From Legionella moravica DSM 19234 (GTDB lineage Bacteria > Pseudomonadota > Gammaproteobacteria > Legionellales > Legionellaceae): a stretch of 51,383 nucleotides of DNA. Position numbers and translations under genes: made by a program. The notes below the pieces were generated by a model. It searched no databases. It was given only the letters and a program-made list of their open reading frames with translations, and was not told the DNA's origin. The DNA lies in assembly GCF_000423305.1 (NCBI RefSeq), contig NZ_AUHS01000026.1:1-51383 (forward strand), read 5' to 3'. This document shows positions 43,401-49,835 of the stretch, one piece after another (position 1 is the stretch's first letter; each line of letters starts with the position of its first letter).

Positions 43401-43678
43401 GCAAAACTCGAGAACAAGTGGTCATTGATGGTACTATGGACAGATTAGTACCCGTATTAATGACTGCCGCAACGGCCGCACTGGGGTTATTCCCTCTATT
43501 ATGGGGCTCACCGGCGGGTAAGGAGTTGGAGCGTCCTTTGGCGCAAGTGCTTTTAGGTGGATTATTGACATCGACGGTCTTAAATATGTTTGTGGTACCT
43601 ACCGTATATAACGCCATTGAAGTGTGGCGTGAAAAGCGGATGCAATTCAATGAAACAACTCAAGGAGAAAAAACATGA
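40463..43678 (+). CDS. HME-type RND metal efflux pump (CusA/CzcA family)
   Basis: A 1071-residue inner-membrane antiporter. It starts with WSLHNRLLILALTLILCLLG and VDVFPEFAPPQVVVQTQAPG, typical for heavy-metal RND pumps. TM4 carries the charged proton-relay stretch GGMAIAIGEVVDDGIITVEN with two aspartates. A charged His-rich stretch (about 513-540, KQHDAEVSL and HYAVEKESNHETE) lies in the cytosolic loop between the two halves. Substrate is inferred as copper from copA, csoR and multicopper oxidases around it; motif alone does not prove metal. No break is seen. Confidence 0.9.
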   Translation: MFTHLIAWSLHNRLLILALTLILCLLGGYTLKQMPVDVFPEFAPPQVVVQTQAPGMATQDVETLITYPLESAINGTPGVVSVRSKTSVGLSTITVVFDDQTDIYRNRQLVNERIQQVTNRLPPGVDSPIMLPVTSAVGWLVKYALVSDTASPETLRTISDWTIRPRILALGGVASVVSLGGEVKQYQVRLIPERMLAYRITVEEVRQALTSANQNVPGAFVHQAGTEFVVSTLGRIKTLEDIKKTLIVVRNGVPITINNIAHVAFGGEIKRGDGSYNAQNAVIGTVSKAYGADTVTTTAKVEKALADIKRALPADVTLINDVFRQANFIESAIHNLTRALLEGAVIVIAILFVFLMNWRASFITFLSMPVSFVIGILVLHYFGIGINSMTLGGMAIAIGEVVDDGIITVENVVHRLRINRQEAHPLPTIEVVFDAVLEIRSSVVYATIIISLVFLPIFFLSGIAERIFSPLAIAYIASVLGSLVVSITMVPALCYLLLVRHQEKQHDAEVSLHVLSQKERHYAVEKESNHETEPETRFVLWLKHYFLTALQWSVAHCKTVLIMALSAFVFALALLPFFGTSFLPEFHEGNFIVVMSTLPGTSLDESMRLGQQVQKALLRYPQVISIAQRAGRSELDEDALPPNISEFDVRLNFDKDQSMPPDELLRRIRADLANIPGAVFNVGQFIAHRMDEVLSGVRAQVAVKIFGDNLATLNELGQSMEELLKTVPGVVDVNKEQQIKVPQLVIELDREKAARYGVNVGQISEDVQVLLNGISVSSVLEGQRTFDLYLRMDKPGRANVKAIQNMLIDAHGVGEHNTTQIPLRAVAEMALEPQPFAINRENVQRLLVISFNVQGRDLGSVITEVQQEVQQKIKLPTGYFIQYGGQFESQQQASRVILFFGGLVIFIMLILLHKAFGTFREALLVMFNLPLALIGGVISLFIASGEMSVAAMIGFITLFGIAARNGIILVSHYNQLRLQGKTREQVVIDGTMDRLVPVLMTAATAALGLFPLLWGSPAGKELERPLAQVLLGGLLTSTVLNMFVVPTVYNAIEVWREKRMQFNETTQGEKT

Positions 43679-44121
43679 TGCACAGTACTTTGAAAAAAAA
43701 ACAGTTCTGGCTGGGGCTTATCACCAGTGTCTTGATGGTTTTGGGATGTTCCCAGGTATTGGCTAACCCGACTAAAGAGCCAACGCAATCTATTCCCAAA
43801 ACTATTCCAGCCATTTGGCAGGCTGTAGATAAGCATGCTGTGTCTATTGAGAAGGCGATAACCGACAATCAGTTGACCTCCATCCACGAACATGCGTTTG
43901 CCATTCGTGATTTAGTCAACGCGTTACCGCCTTTAAGCACTGATTTATCGGATGAGCAGAAAAAAACACTGCAAAATAATTTAAGCTATGTTGACCAATT
44001 GGCCACTCGTCTTGACAAAACAGGAGATAGTAAGGATAAAGAGGGTACACAAACCAATTGGCAAAAATTACAAAAAATATTAGCGCAGCTACGCGCGTTG
44101 TATACCCCAACCTCTAATTAA
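43675..44121 (+). CDS. Small exported protein of the copper operon
   Basis: A 148-residue protein with a signal sequence (MVLGCSQVLA: possible lipobox LGC) and a helical mature part (IPAIWQAVDKHAVSIEKAIT, LTSIHEHAFAIRDLVNALP, DEQKKTLQNNLSYVDQLAT). It resembles four-helix periplasmic metal chaperone-like proteins, with few His/Met. I do not recognise a named family. It overlaps the RND gene by 4 bases and is followed after 14 bases by a multicopper oxidase. Confidence 0.65.
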   Translation: MMHSTLKKKQFWLGLITSVLMVLGCSQVLANPTKEPTQSIPKTIPAIWQAVDKHAVSIEKAITDNQLTSIHEHAFAIRDLVNALPPLSTDLSDEQKKTLQNNLSYVDQLATRLDKTGDSKDKEGTQTNWQKLQKILAQLRALYTPTSN

Positions 44122-44135
44122 TCCAGGAAGCTGTT

Positions 44136-45590
44136 ATGATGTATTCTGTTGTTCGCGGTTTATTGTTTACCGTTTTAGTTTTAAATAACCTAATTGCAGG
44201 CGCGAATGCGCCTGTGTCGCAACCGGCGAAACCCACCGTTCTCCTTATCAAAAAATACACGACTACAATCAATGGCAAATCAAGCGAACTGTTTAAAATA
44301 GAACAGCCCGATGGAACCTGGGGGTTTCATGGGGTCAAGGGACAGATGTTTGACGCTATTGTAAAAAATCAGACGGATAAACCTACAGCAGTTCACTGGC
44401 ATGGCTTGGTTGTCCCTAATGATCAAGATGGTGTGCCTTATATCACTCAGGCTCCTATTCCTCCAGGAGGCGAATACCACTACTATTTCCCCCTAAAACA
44501 ATCGGGCACTTATTGGATGCATTCGCATCATGACTTGCAAGTCCAACAGTTCTTGTCGGCTCCACTCATTATATCCGATCCTGATGAAGTCAAAAGCACT
44601 AAGGAGGTGATTTTATTGCTTGGTGATTTTAGTTTTAAAAAACCGGAACTGATTTTTGCTGAATTAAAACACGGCCAAATGGCTCACATGCACCATGGCG
44701 GAGGAATGGCTTCCGTGGATGGCAAGCATGCAACTCCTGATTTAAATGATGTGGCCTATGATGCCTTTCTTACTAATTATCGCACCCTTAAAAATCCTGA
44801 AATCGTCTCTGTTCGTCCTGGCGATACCGTACGCTTGCGCTTTATAGCAGGCTCTGCAATGACCAATTTCTTTATCAACATCGGACAATTACAGGGTGAG
44901 GCCATTGCCATTGATGGCCAGTCGATCAACCCTTTGAAATCCAATCAATTTCAATTGTCAGTAGGGCAACGCCTTGATGTACTGGTTAAAATCCCTGCGG
45001 GTGAACAGGCATACCCTATCCTTGCACAAGGTGAGGGCACGTCCATGCAAACTGGCCTTATTCTCGCTACACCAAAAGCAACTGTTCCTTCGATTAAAGA
45101 GCAGGCCGATTCAACAGCAGGTGCACTTAATTACAGTCAAGAACTCAAGCTCAAGGCAGTAAATCCCTTAAAGACACAAAGCCCCGGACACACGTTATTG
45201 GTTAATCTAGAGGGTGATATGATGAGTTATGTGTGGACCATTAATAAACAGGTTTGGCCACACATAAAACCCCTACAGGTTACTTCCAATAAACGGGTGG
45301 AAATGGTGTTTCACAATCAAACGTCAATGGCGCATCCCATGCATTTACACGGCCACGTGTTTGAAGTGACTGAAATTGATGGTAAAGCCATTAAAGACGG
45401 AGCCTTACATGATACCGTATTGGTTTTGCCTAATTCGACGGTGAAGGTGCAATTTGATACCAATAATCCAGGTAATTGGATGATGCATTGTCATATGCTG
45501 TATCATCAAGAGGGTGGGATGATGACCCTGGTTCATTATAAAGGAGTTGCTATGCCGCCTTTAACTATGACGCATGAGATGCATTCCTGA
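44136..45590 (+). CDS. Multicopper oxidase (periplasmic, CueO/CopA-like)
   Basis: A 484-residue multicopper oxidase with a hydrophobic signal (residues about 5-23). Copper ligand motifs are complete: HWHGLVVPND (H87, H89), YWMHSHHD (H129, H131), HPMHLHGH and HCHMLYHQEGGMMT near the C-terminus. It oxidises Cu(I) to Cu(II) in the periplasm. A Met/His segment HGQMAHMHHGGGM (about 180-192) may deliver copper. No Tat twin-arginine is visible, unlike CueO, so export is likely by Sec. Confidence 0.9.
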   Translation: MMYSVVRGLLFTVLVLNNLIAGANAPVSQPAKPTVLLIKKYTTTINGKSSELFKIEQPDGTWGFHGVKGQMFDAIVKNQTDKPTAVHWHGLVVPNDQDGVPYITQAPIPPGGEYHYYFPLKQSGTYWMHSHHDLQVQQFLSAPLIISDPDEVKSTKEVILLLGDFSFKKPELIFAELKHGQMAHMHHGGGMASVDGKHATPDLNDVAYDAFLTNYRTLKNPEIVSVRPGDTVRLRFIAGSAMTNFFINIGQLQGEAIAIDGQSINPLKSNQFQLSVGQRLDVLVKIPAGEQAYPILAQGEGTSMQTGLILATPKATVPSIKEQADSTAGALNYSQELKLKAVNPLKTQSPGHTLLVNLEGDMMSYVWTINKQVWPHIKPLQVTSNKRVEMVFHNQTSMAHPMHLHGHVFEVTEIDGKAIKDGALHDTVLVLPNSTVKVQFDTNNPGNWMMHCHMLYHQEGGMMTLVHYKGVAMPPLTMTHEMHS

Positions 45591-45662
45591 TTTATGATCA
45601 GCGGATGAGGGCATTGAGTCATTTTAAATTAAAAGAGAACAAAGAATAATAAGGAGCATTAA

Positions 45663-46025
45663 ATGAGCAAAAAGACGAGTCATTATCTATTAATTACGCT
45701 CTTAGTCGGGCTTTCAAGTTGCAGTAAAAATGTAGAACTCACTTCAGAAGGTGCTCAAATCAAGGTAGTCAAAGCAGGTCAGATGAGTCGGAGTTGTCAG
45801 TATTTAGACACGATTTCTGCTTACGATGTGAATGGAGTCTCACAGTCGTATCAATCCCATGAGCATTTGTATCAAGATGAACTCAACATTTTAAAAAATA
45901 AAGCGGCTCTTTTAGAAGCAAATACCCTCATGATTACCCAGCATCAGTCAACATTTACAGGTAATCCAAAAAATCACCTGGTTGATCAACATGGTTTAGT
46001 AGGCAAGGCTTATCGCTGTAAATAG
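45663..46025 (+). CDS. DUF4156-like lipoprotein
   Basis: A 120-residue lipoprotein with lipobox LSSC (cysteine at residue 21). Features TSEGAQIKVVK, SCQYLDTISAYD, LKNKAALLEANTLMI and a terminal GKAYRC match the DUF4156 pattern. The function is unknown; such proteins occur in many gammaproteobacteria. AAGGAG is 6 bases upstream. It lies at the end of the copper operon, 72 bases after the oxidase. Confidence 0.75.
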   Translation: MSKKTSHYLLITLLVGLSSCSKNVELTSEGAQIKVVKAGQMSRSCQYLDTISAYDVNGVSQSYQSHEHLYQDELNILKNKAALLEANTLMITQHQSTFTGNPKNHLVDQHGLVGKAYRCK

Positions 46026-46118
46026 TGTCATTTTATGTGACTGAGCTCTCTTTGGAGGGCTTATTACTCACAAATAAGAAAATGTATTGATAAAAAAGTC
46101 GAGCTATCGAACCAGTGA

Positions 46119-46976
46119 TTACTCATTGTGTTCCTTTTCACTTGATAAAACCTGACTGTACATACATACTGAGCCATTGATTTTTCTTTGTTTGGCAGCA
46201 TAGCAGGCGCGGTCAGCTTCTTTGATAACGGCATTAAATGAAGTGGATTGATTGTTCATTTGAGTGATGCCAATGGAGCAGCCCAGTTTAAGTGGGGGTA
46301 AAGTTTCTTCATTGATGGACTGTTGTGTTGTACGAACAATGTCTTCAGCAATTTTTTGAGCGTCCTCGCTGGATATTTGTTCCATCACAATGACAAACTC
46401 ATCGCCGCCATAACGCGCTACAATATCGTCTTTTCGTAATCGCTGTCGTAACAGCTGCCCAAAATATTGCAGGGTGGTATCTCCTACGTCATGACCATAA
46501 TGGTCGTTCACTGCCTTAAAACCATCCATATCAATAAACATAACAATAAGTTGTCCGCCATCAAGTTTGATTTGTTGAAAACGGTTTTTGAGAATTTCAA
46601 AAAGAGATTCCCGATTATTACATCCAGTGAGTGAGTCGTGGTTGGCATGATAGTGCAGTTTTTCGTAGCTCATTTTTAAAGTGTCCATTAGCTCAATTTT
46701 TCGAATAGTTTTTGTCGTGAGATGACAGGATAAGTAGACATAGAGCCCGCCCACTAAAAAAATGGTGGCATAAAAATAATTAAGACAATGGGGATCAACC
46801 AATACCCCATAAATAATGGTAGCTAAATAACTAGCAATAAAAAATGCAATAAAAGCAAGGTAAGCATGCCATTGAGGGCGGTAATAACTGGTTTGTTGCA
46901 ATACAGCTTTGATTAAATAAGCCCCACGTGAAAGAAAGACAATGCCAAAAAGGATCATAACAATAGAAATTACCAT
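46119..46976 (-). CDS. Membrane diguanylate cyclase (GGDEF)
   Basis: A 285-residue protein with three N-terminal membrane helices (about 2-25, 38-62, 68-88) and a GGDEF domain (about 115-275): DSLTGCNNR, active site RYGGDEFVIVME and the SIGIT motif. An I-site RKDD lies exactly five residues before GGDEF, so product inhibition is likely. It makes cyclic di-GMP. It is encoded on the minus strand between the copper operon and the DUF3141 gene. No input domain apart from the membrane part is seen. Confidence 0.88.
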   Translation of the reverse strand: MVISIVMILFGIVFLSRGAYLIKAVLQQTSYYRPQWHAYLAFIAFFIASYLATIIYGVLVDPHCLNYFYATIFLVGGLYVYLSCHLTTKTIRKIELMDTLKMSYEKLHYHANHDSLTGCNNRESLFEILKNRFQQIKLDGGQLIVMFIDMDGFKAVNDHYGHDVGDTTLQYFGQLLRQRLRKDDIVARYGGDEFVIVMEQISSEDAQKIAEDIVRTTQQSINEETLPPLKLGCSIGITQMNNQSTSFNAVIKEADRACYAAKQRKINGSVCMYSQVLSSEKEHNE

Positions 46977-47203
46977 GATTTTTAACCGGACCGGCTGCTT
47001 ACCTTAAATTATATCAGAAGAATTGGTTTTTATTTGCGCATGACTCTTTTTATTATTGTTTCATTTTAACCACTTCATTGAGAAGTTGTTATCTCCAATT
47101 TATCCTGTGAATAACAGGCATTAAATATATCGAAGATTTTTGTAAAAATATCCTCGGTGGTCCACAATAGAAAGTACTAAATCATTTAATGTAGTGGTGA
47201 AGC
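46977..47203. promoter_or_regulatory. Divergent intergenic region before the GGDEF and DUF3141 genes
   Basis: AT-rich region holding the inverted repeat CCTGT-GAATA-ACAGG (47104-47118), a possible operator for the DUF3141 gene. No convincing sigma-70 promoter pair was picked out. Confidence 0.35.
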
Positions 47204-48883
47204 ATGGATAAGCAAGATATCGACTTACCTTATCAAATTGGGCATGATTTTTTTTCGTATCAACTGGATTGTTGGCAACGTTCTATTTTGTTTTTTGATA
47301 CCTTGCGTGAGCGTGCTAATAACATGATGGAGCATGAACAACAAGGGTTGCCACCATTACTTAATTTTAAATATGAATTAGTCCTGGATGGGAGAACGTT
47401 AGAGCCCAAAGCGAATTATGCCTTAGTTAAAATTCTTGAAGTAGGCGATATTTGCTTTAATAAATGCTTTGATCCCACTACCTCTCCTGTGATTGTCGTT
47501 GATCCCAGGGCAGGTCATGGACCAGGTATCGGTGGGTTTAAACGGGATTCTGAAGTGGGCATTGCACTACATAGTGGCCATGCCGTGTATTTTGTCATTT
47601 TTTATCCCGATCCCATTCCTCACCAAACATTAGCCGATGTCTTGGCAACCATGCGACATTTTGTTGAAAAAGTTCAAGCATGGCATGCAGGCAAATCGCC
47701 TATTCTTTATGGTAATTGCCAGGCGGGTTGGATGCTTGCCTTATTGGCTTCTGATTGTGTGGGATCCGTTGGCTTGACTGTCATGAATGGCTCACCGGTT
47801 TCTTATTGGTCAAACAGTGAAGAAGAAGCCAATCCCATGCAATTATTGGGTGGACTCTTGGGTGGTGTATGGAGTGCTCGTTTTCTATCTGATTTAAAGG
47901 AGGGCACATTTGATGGAGCCTGGTTGGTCTCTAATTTTGAGTTGCTCAATCCAACCACAGCGATTTGGGATAAGTATTATGGTTTATTTGATGAAATCGA
48001 TGTGAAGAGTGAGCGATTTTTAGAGTTTGAACGATGGTGGAATGGTTTTTACCAATTTAGCGAGGAAGAGATTACAGCAACAGTGAACACTCTTTTTATT
48101 GGTAATCAATTGGAACGCGGTGAAATGTTGATTCATCAAGGATGTACTTATGATTTAAAACGCATTCAAAATCCAATCGTTGTCTTTGCTTCCCAAGGCG
48201 ATCAAATTACCCCACCTAGACAGGCCTTGCATTGGATAAGGACTATTTATCCTACTACTCAGGCTTTGAAAAAGGCAAAACAGCGGATTGTCTATCTTCT
48301 TCATCCCTCCATAGGGCATTTAGGGATCTTTGTCTCAGCCAACGTTGTTCGTTTGCACCATCGCGCTATTTTAGAACATACTGCCGCTATTGAGAAATTA
48401 AAGCCAGGACTCTATGAAATGGTGATCATTAATCCAACTGGTGATCCTGATTGCAGCAAAGAGCAATACCAGGTGCGTTTTGAAGAGCGCGAGCTCACTG
48501 AACTTTGCACAAGTAGTTCCACAGAGCCTTTTGAAAAAGTCCGTCAAACATCAGAAGCCAATGATTCGATTTACCAAAAAACAACGCAACCTTTAGTGCG
48601 AAGCCTAAGCAATCCTTTCTTATCCTGGTGGCTTGAGAAAACCCATCCCATGCGCCTAAGTCGCTATGTTTTTTCTGAAAAAGTAAATCCACTCATGAAA
48701 GCAATCGAACTATTAGGCCCACCCATTCAAGCCAATCGCCGCATGGCCACAGAGAACAATAGTTTTAAAAAAATAGAGCATGACTTTGCGCAGATGATGA
48801 GATATTCATTGGAATTCGTTCGAATAATGCGTAATGATGTCATGACGAATTGGTTTGACGCGCTCTATAAGGACCCCGATTAA
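47204..48883 (+). CDS. DUF3141 protein (PhaC-like alpha/beta hydrolase)
   Basis: A 559-residue cytosolic protein. VIVVDPRAGHGPGIGGFKRD and the candidate nucleophile elbow LYGNCQAGWMLALLASD, with cysteine in the G-x-C-x-A place, resemble PHA synthases (G-x-C-x-G). A possible acid is in VVFASQGDQITPP and the histidine in HPSIGHLGIFVS, giving a Cys-Asp-His triad. The N-terminal YQLDCWQRSILFFDTLRERA matches DUF3141. The function is not established. In other bacteria this gene lies with phosphoketolase and acetate kinase, so a role in acetyl-phosphate/acyl-CoA metabolism is plausible. Confidence 0.85.
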   Translation: MDKQDIDLPYQIGHDFFSYQLDCWQRSILFFDTLRERANNMMEHEQQGLPPLLNFKYELVLDGRTLEPKANYALVKILEVGDICFNKCFDPTTSPVIVVDPRAGHGPGIGGFKRDSEVGIALHSGHAVYFVIFYPDPIPHQTLADVLATMRHFVEKVQAWHAGKSPILYGNCQAGWMLALLASDCVGSVGLTVMNGSPVSYWSNSEEEANPMQLLGGLLGGVWSARFLSDLKEGTFDGAWLVSNFELLNPTTAIWDKYYGLFDEIDVKSERFLEFERWWNGFYQFSEEEITATVNTLFIGNQLERGEMLIHQGCTYDLKRIQNPIVVFASQGDQITPPRQALHWIRTIYPTTQALKKAKQRIVYLLHPSIGHLGIFVSANVVRLHHRAILEHTAAIEKLKPGLYEMVIINPTGDPDCSKEQYQVRFEERELTELCTSSSTEPFEKVRQTSEANDSIYQKTTQPLVRSLSNPFLSWWLEKTHPMRLSRYVFSEKVNPLMKAIELLGPPIQANRRMATENNSFKKIEHDFAQMMRYSLEFVRIMRNDVMTNWFDALYKDPD

Positions 48884-48894
48884 TATTTAGGGTG

Positions 48895-49050
48895 TTAATT
48901 CATGGAGCGTATGGCATAAAACTCCTCATCAAGGTCCTTCTCATGCTCTAAGTCACTGAGTTCATGACGCTCTTTCTCATCAAGGAGGGGAACAGTTTTG
49001 CTTGTTTTTTCTGTGTATTCCGTCGTAACAAAACAATCTTTCGTGTTCAT
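48895..49050 (-). CDS. Small acidic protein, 51 residues
   Basis: The minus strand carries an ATG at 49050 with AAGGA five bases upstream, 51 codons and TAA at 48895-48897. The protein is strongly charged and acidic: EKERHELSDLEHEKDLDEEF near the C-terminus, TEKTSKTVPLL in the middle. It has no membrane segment. The tidy ribosome site and biased composition argue for a real gene. The function is unknown. It converges on the DUF3141 gene with 11 bases between the stops. Confidence 0.55.
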   Translation of the reverse strand: MNTKDCFVTTEYTEKTSKTVPLLDEKERHELSDLEHEKDLDEEFYAIRSMN

Positions 49051-49317
49051 ACATTCCTTATTAATGAATGTGCATTAAATCATTCAAGATTATTTTTTCT
49101 TGTCCTTGCCAACGACGAGAAACAACCCGCTTTGTTGTTGCTATTTCCATAGCCGACATTTAGCATAACGGATTACTATATCAATTGACAAAAGTAAGGA
49201 ATAAAAGAGCCATCCATAGCATGCCCATAGCATGCCCATAGCATGGCTGTTTTTTATAGGAAATCAAGGATGAGGGGGATGCTGGTTCCCCAAACTGGAA
49301 TAAGGAACACATCAACC
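49051..49317. other. Intergenic region before the DUF2231 gene
   Basis: Apart from the tandem repeats described separately, TTGACA (49185-49190) is a good -35 box without a convincing -10 at 16-18 bases. No further gene is seen. An in-frame ATG at 49243 upstream of the DUF2231 gene gives a non-family extension and is not used. Confidence 0.35.
49207..49258 (+). repeat. Three tandem 11-bp repeats in a terminator-like hairpin
   Basis: CCATAGCATGC occurs at 49214-49224 and 49225-49235, with a third copy (last base changed to G) at 49236-49246. The block is framed by AGCCAT (49208-49213) and ATGGCT (49243-49248), followed by GTTTTTTAT, so it can form a hairpin with a T run. It may be a terminator whose loop has expanded by slippage. 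Confidence 0.5.
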
Positions 49318-49809
49318 ATGATAGAAATTATCCCCAATTGGCACCCCATTTTTGTTCATTTTACCGTGGCTTTATTCACTGTTTCAGTGATTCTTTATAC
49401 CGTCATCTTTTGGGCCTCCTACAGCCGATGGAACACGAGCTTGTTTGTTGTCGAATGTGACATAGTGGCTCGTTGGTGTTTATGGCTGGCCGCATTGAGC
49501 ACAATTACCACTGTGTCAGCTGGGTTTTATGCCTTTTATACGGTGGAACATGGTGCTATGGCGCATGCCGCAAAAGTGATTCACCGCAACTGGGCTCTCG
49601 CTACCGCGAGTGCCATTTTACTTATGGCTTTCTGGGCGGTTTGGCGTTATATTAAATCCCAAAAACCGACTGTGACCTTCTTAATGGCGTTGTTCCTTGT
49701 CCAAGTGCTGTTGCTCACGACGGCTTGGTATGGAGGGGAATTAGTCTATCGCTATGGGTACGGTGTTCTTTTGCCTGCAAAAGCAGAAAAAGCGGTATCG
49801 CCACATTAA
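49318..49809 (+). CDS. DUF2231 inner-membrane protein
   Basis: A 163-residue protein with four hydrophobic helices. NWHPIFVHFTVALFTVS is the DUF2231 hallmark (HP-x-x-VHFP), and a histidine-rich HGAMAHAAKVIHRNWALAT and GGELVYRYG continue the pattern. Members are often near copper or cytochrome genes and may bind haem. It is followed after 26 bases by a multicopper oxidase. ATG 49318 is chosen because the family starts right at this point; AAGGAA is 12 bases upstream, a longer gap than usual. Confidence 0.8.
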   Translation: MIEIIPNWHPIFVHFTVALFTVSVILYTVIFWASYSRWNTSLFVVECDIVARWCLWLAALSTITTVSAGFYAFYTVEHGAMAHAAKVIHRNWALATASAILLMAFWAVWRYIKSQKPTVTFLMALFLVQVLLLTTAWYGGELVYRYGYGVLLPAKAEKAVSPH

Positions 49810-49835
49810 TACGATTTTTATAGAGGGATGGAAAC

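Noticed and set aside
46042..46061. Hairpin after the DUF4156 gene as terminator
   Set aside because: The stem has G-U pairs and is followed by ATTACTCAC, not a T run; too weak to list.
48964..49152. A 62-residue plus-strand frame
   Set aside because: It is a shadow of the acidic minus-strand gene, with Cys/Phe-rich composition and no ribosome site.
49214..49246. CRISPR-like repeats
   Set aside because: Units are only 11 bases, directly adjacent with no spacers, and there are no cas genes.
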